Assembly: GCF_964019385.1 (NCBI RefSeq)
Contig: NC_088644.1
Coordinates: forward strand, 20,141,154-20,205,153
Reading direction: 5' to 3'
Source: Sycon ciliatum
Taxonomy: Eukaryota; Porifera; Calcarea; Leucosolenida; Sycettidae
DNA: 64,000 nucleotides
Position 1 is the stretch's first letter. Each line of letters starts with the position of its first letter. The translations under genes were made by a program, and so were the position numbers. Below the pieces are notes generated by a model, which ran no database searches, was not told where the DNA came from, and saw only the letters and a list, made by a program, of their open reading frames with translations. Of this stretch, positions 63,731 through 64,000 are shown piece after piece.

Positions 63731-64000
63731 CAGTCAAACCTCGTTAGGACAAACACCGATAAGGCGAACTTTCCATTAGTACGAACTAAGGCCAATCCTA
63801 TGGTTGGCCAGGCATCAATACAAGTCAAAATTATTCGTTTATGACGAACTTCTGTACAGCGAACTTTCGCGAAGACGAACTATTTTCAAGTGTGATTTGA
63901 ACAAAGTCAGTGTGGTCATGTACATGTAGTACGAACGGTCCACGAGCGTGCGCGTACGCTGGCTGCCTTTTTTCTTCTTCTTTTTTTCAATAGTCGAGGT
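63731..64000. mobile_element. Start of a pogo-like element, cut by the window edge
   Basis: Begins CAGTCAAACCTCGTTAGGAC with following GGCGAACTTTCC and ACGAACT blocks, a terminus style seen in pogo/Tigger MITEs. The other end is outside the window. Confidence 0.4.

Overview
This window is animal nuclear DNA, most likely from a non-bilaterian such as a sponge. That assignment is an inference, not proven. The evidence is two long intron-rich minus-strand genes with GT-AG introns of 0.2 to 6 kb, a dense load of dispersed repeats (DIRS-like, Ty3/gypsy, non-LTR, PIF/Harbinger, SINEs, many TA- or TTAA-flanked miniature elements) and long CA, GA and GATC-type satellites. No bacterial operons, CRISPR arrays or plasmid features were seen.

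Gene 1 (27376 to 1494, minus) is a Ste20-family MAP4K of the TNIK/MINK/misshapen type. I rebuilt 31 coding exons by matching splice sites and phases. They join to 2754 nt (917 residues plus stop) without a frame break and encode an N-terminal Ser/Thr kinase, a short acidic and low-complexity linker, and a C-terminal citron homology (CNH) domain.

Gene 2 (at least 57479, perhaps 58198 or further, to 31163, minus) is a receptor tyrosine kinase. The last 12 exons (43649 to 31163) join in frame from the transmembrane segment through a complete kinase domain to a stop. Upstream on the same strand lie a large exon with a vWA-like start (46356), a phase 1-1 Ig exon (52303-51962) and another large phase 1-1 exon (57479-56403). 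These form the candidate ectodomain, but the links between them are inferred. Two tRNA-Pro(UGG) sequences sit inside its kinase introns.

Between and inside these genes lie mobile elements: a broken DIRS-like element with a tyrosine recombinase (22.4-24.6 kb); a 4.88-kb unit bounded by TTAA and 13-bp terminal inverted repeats that holds a Gag-like ORF, two tandem tyrosine-recombinase copies (one intact) and two palindromic 25-bp arrays (46430-51306); two copies of an 860-870-bp hairpin foldback element (15160-16021 and 33157-34026); a PIF/Harbinger-like element (37266-38787); a young, internally deleted Ty3/gypsy LTR retrotransposon (58943-63605); tRNA-derived SINEs; and at least eight miniature inverted-repeat elements. 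The region 27.8-31.1 kb separates the 5' end of gene 1 from the 3' end of gene 2 and should hold the promoter of gene 1.
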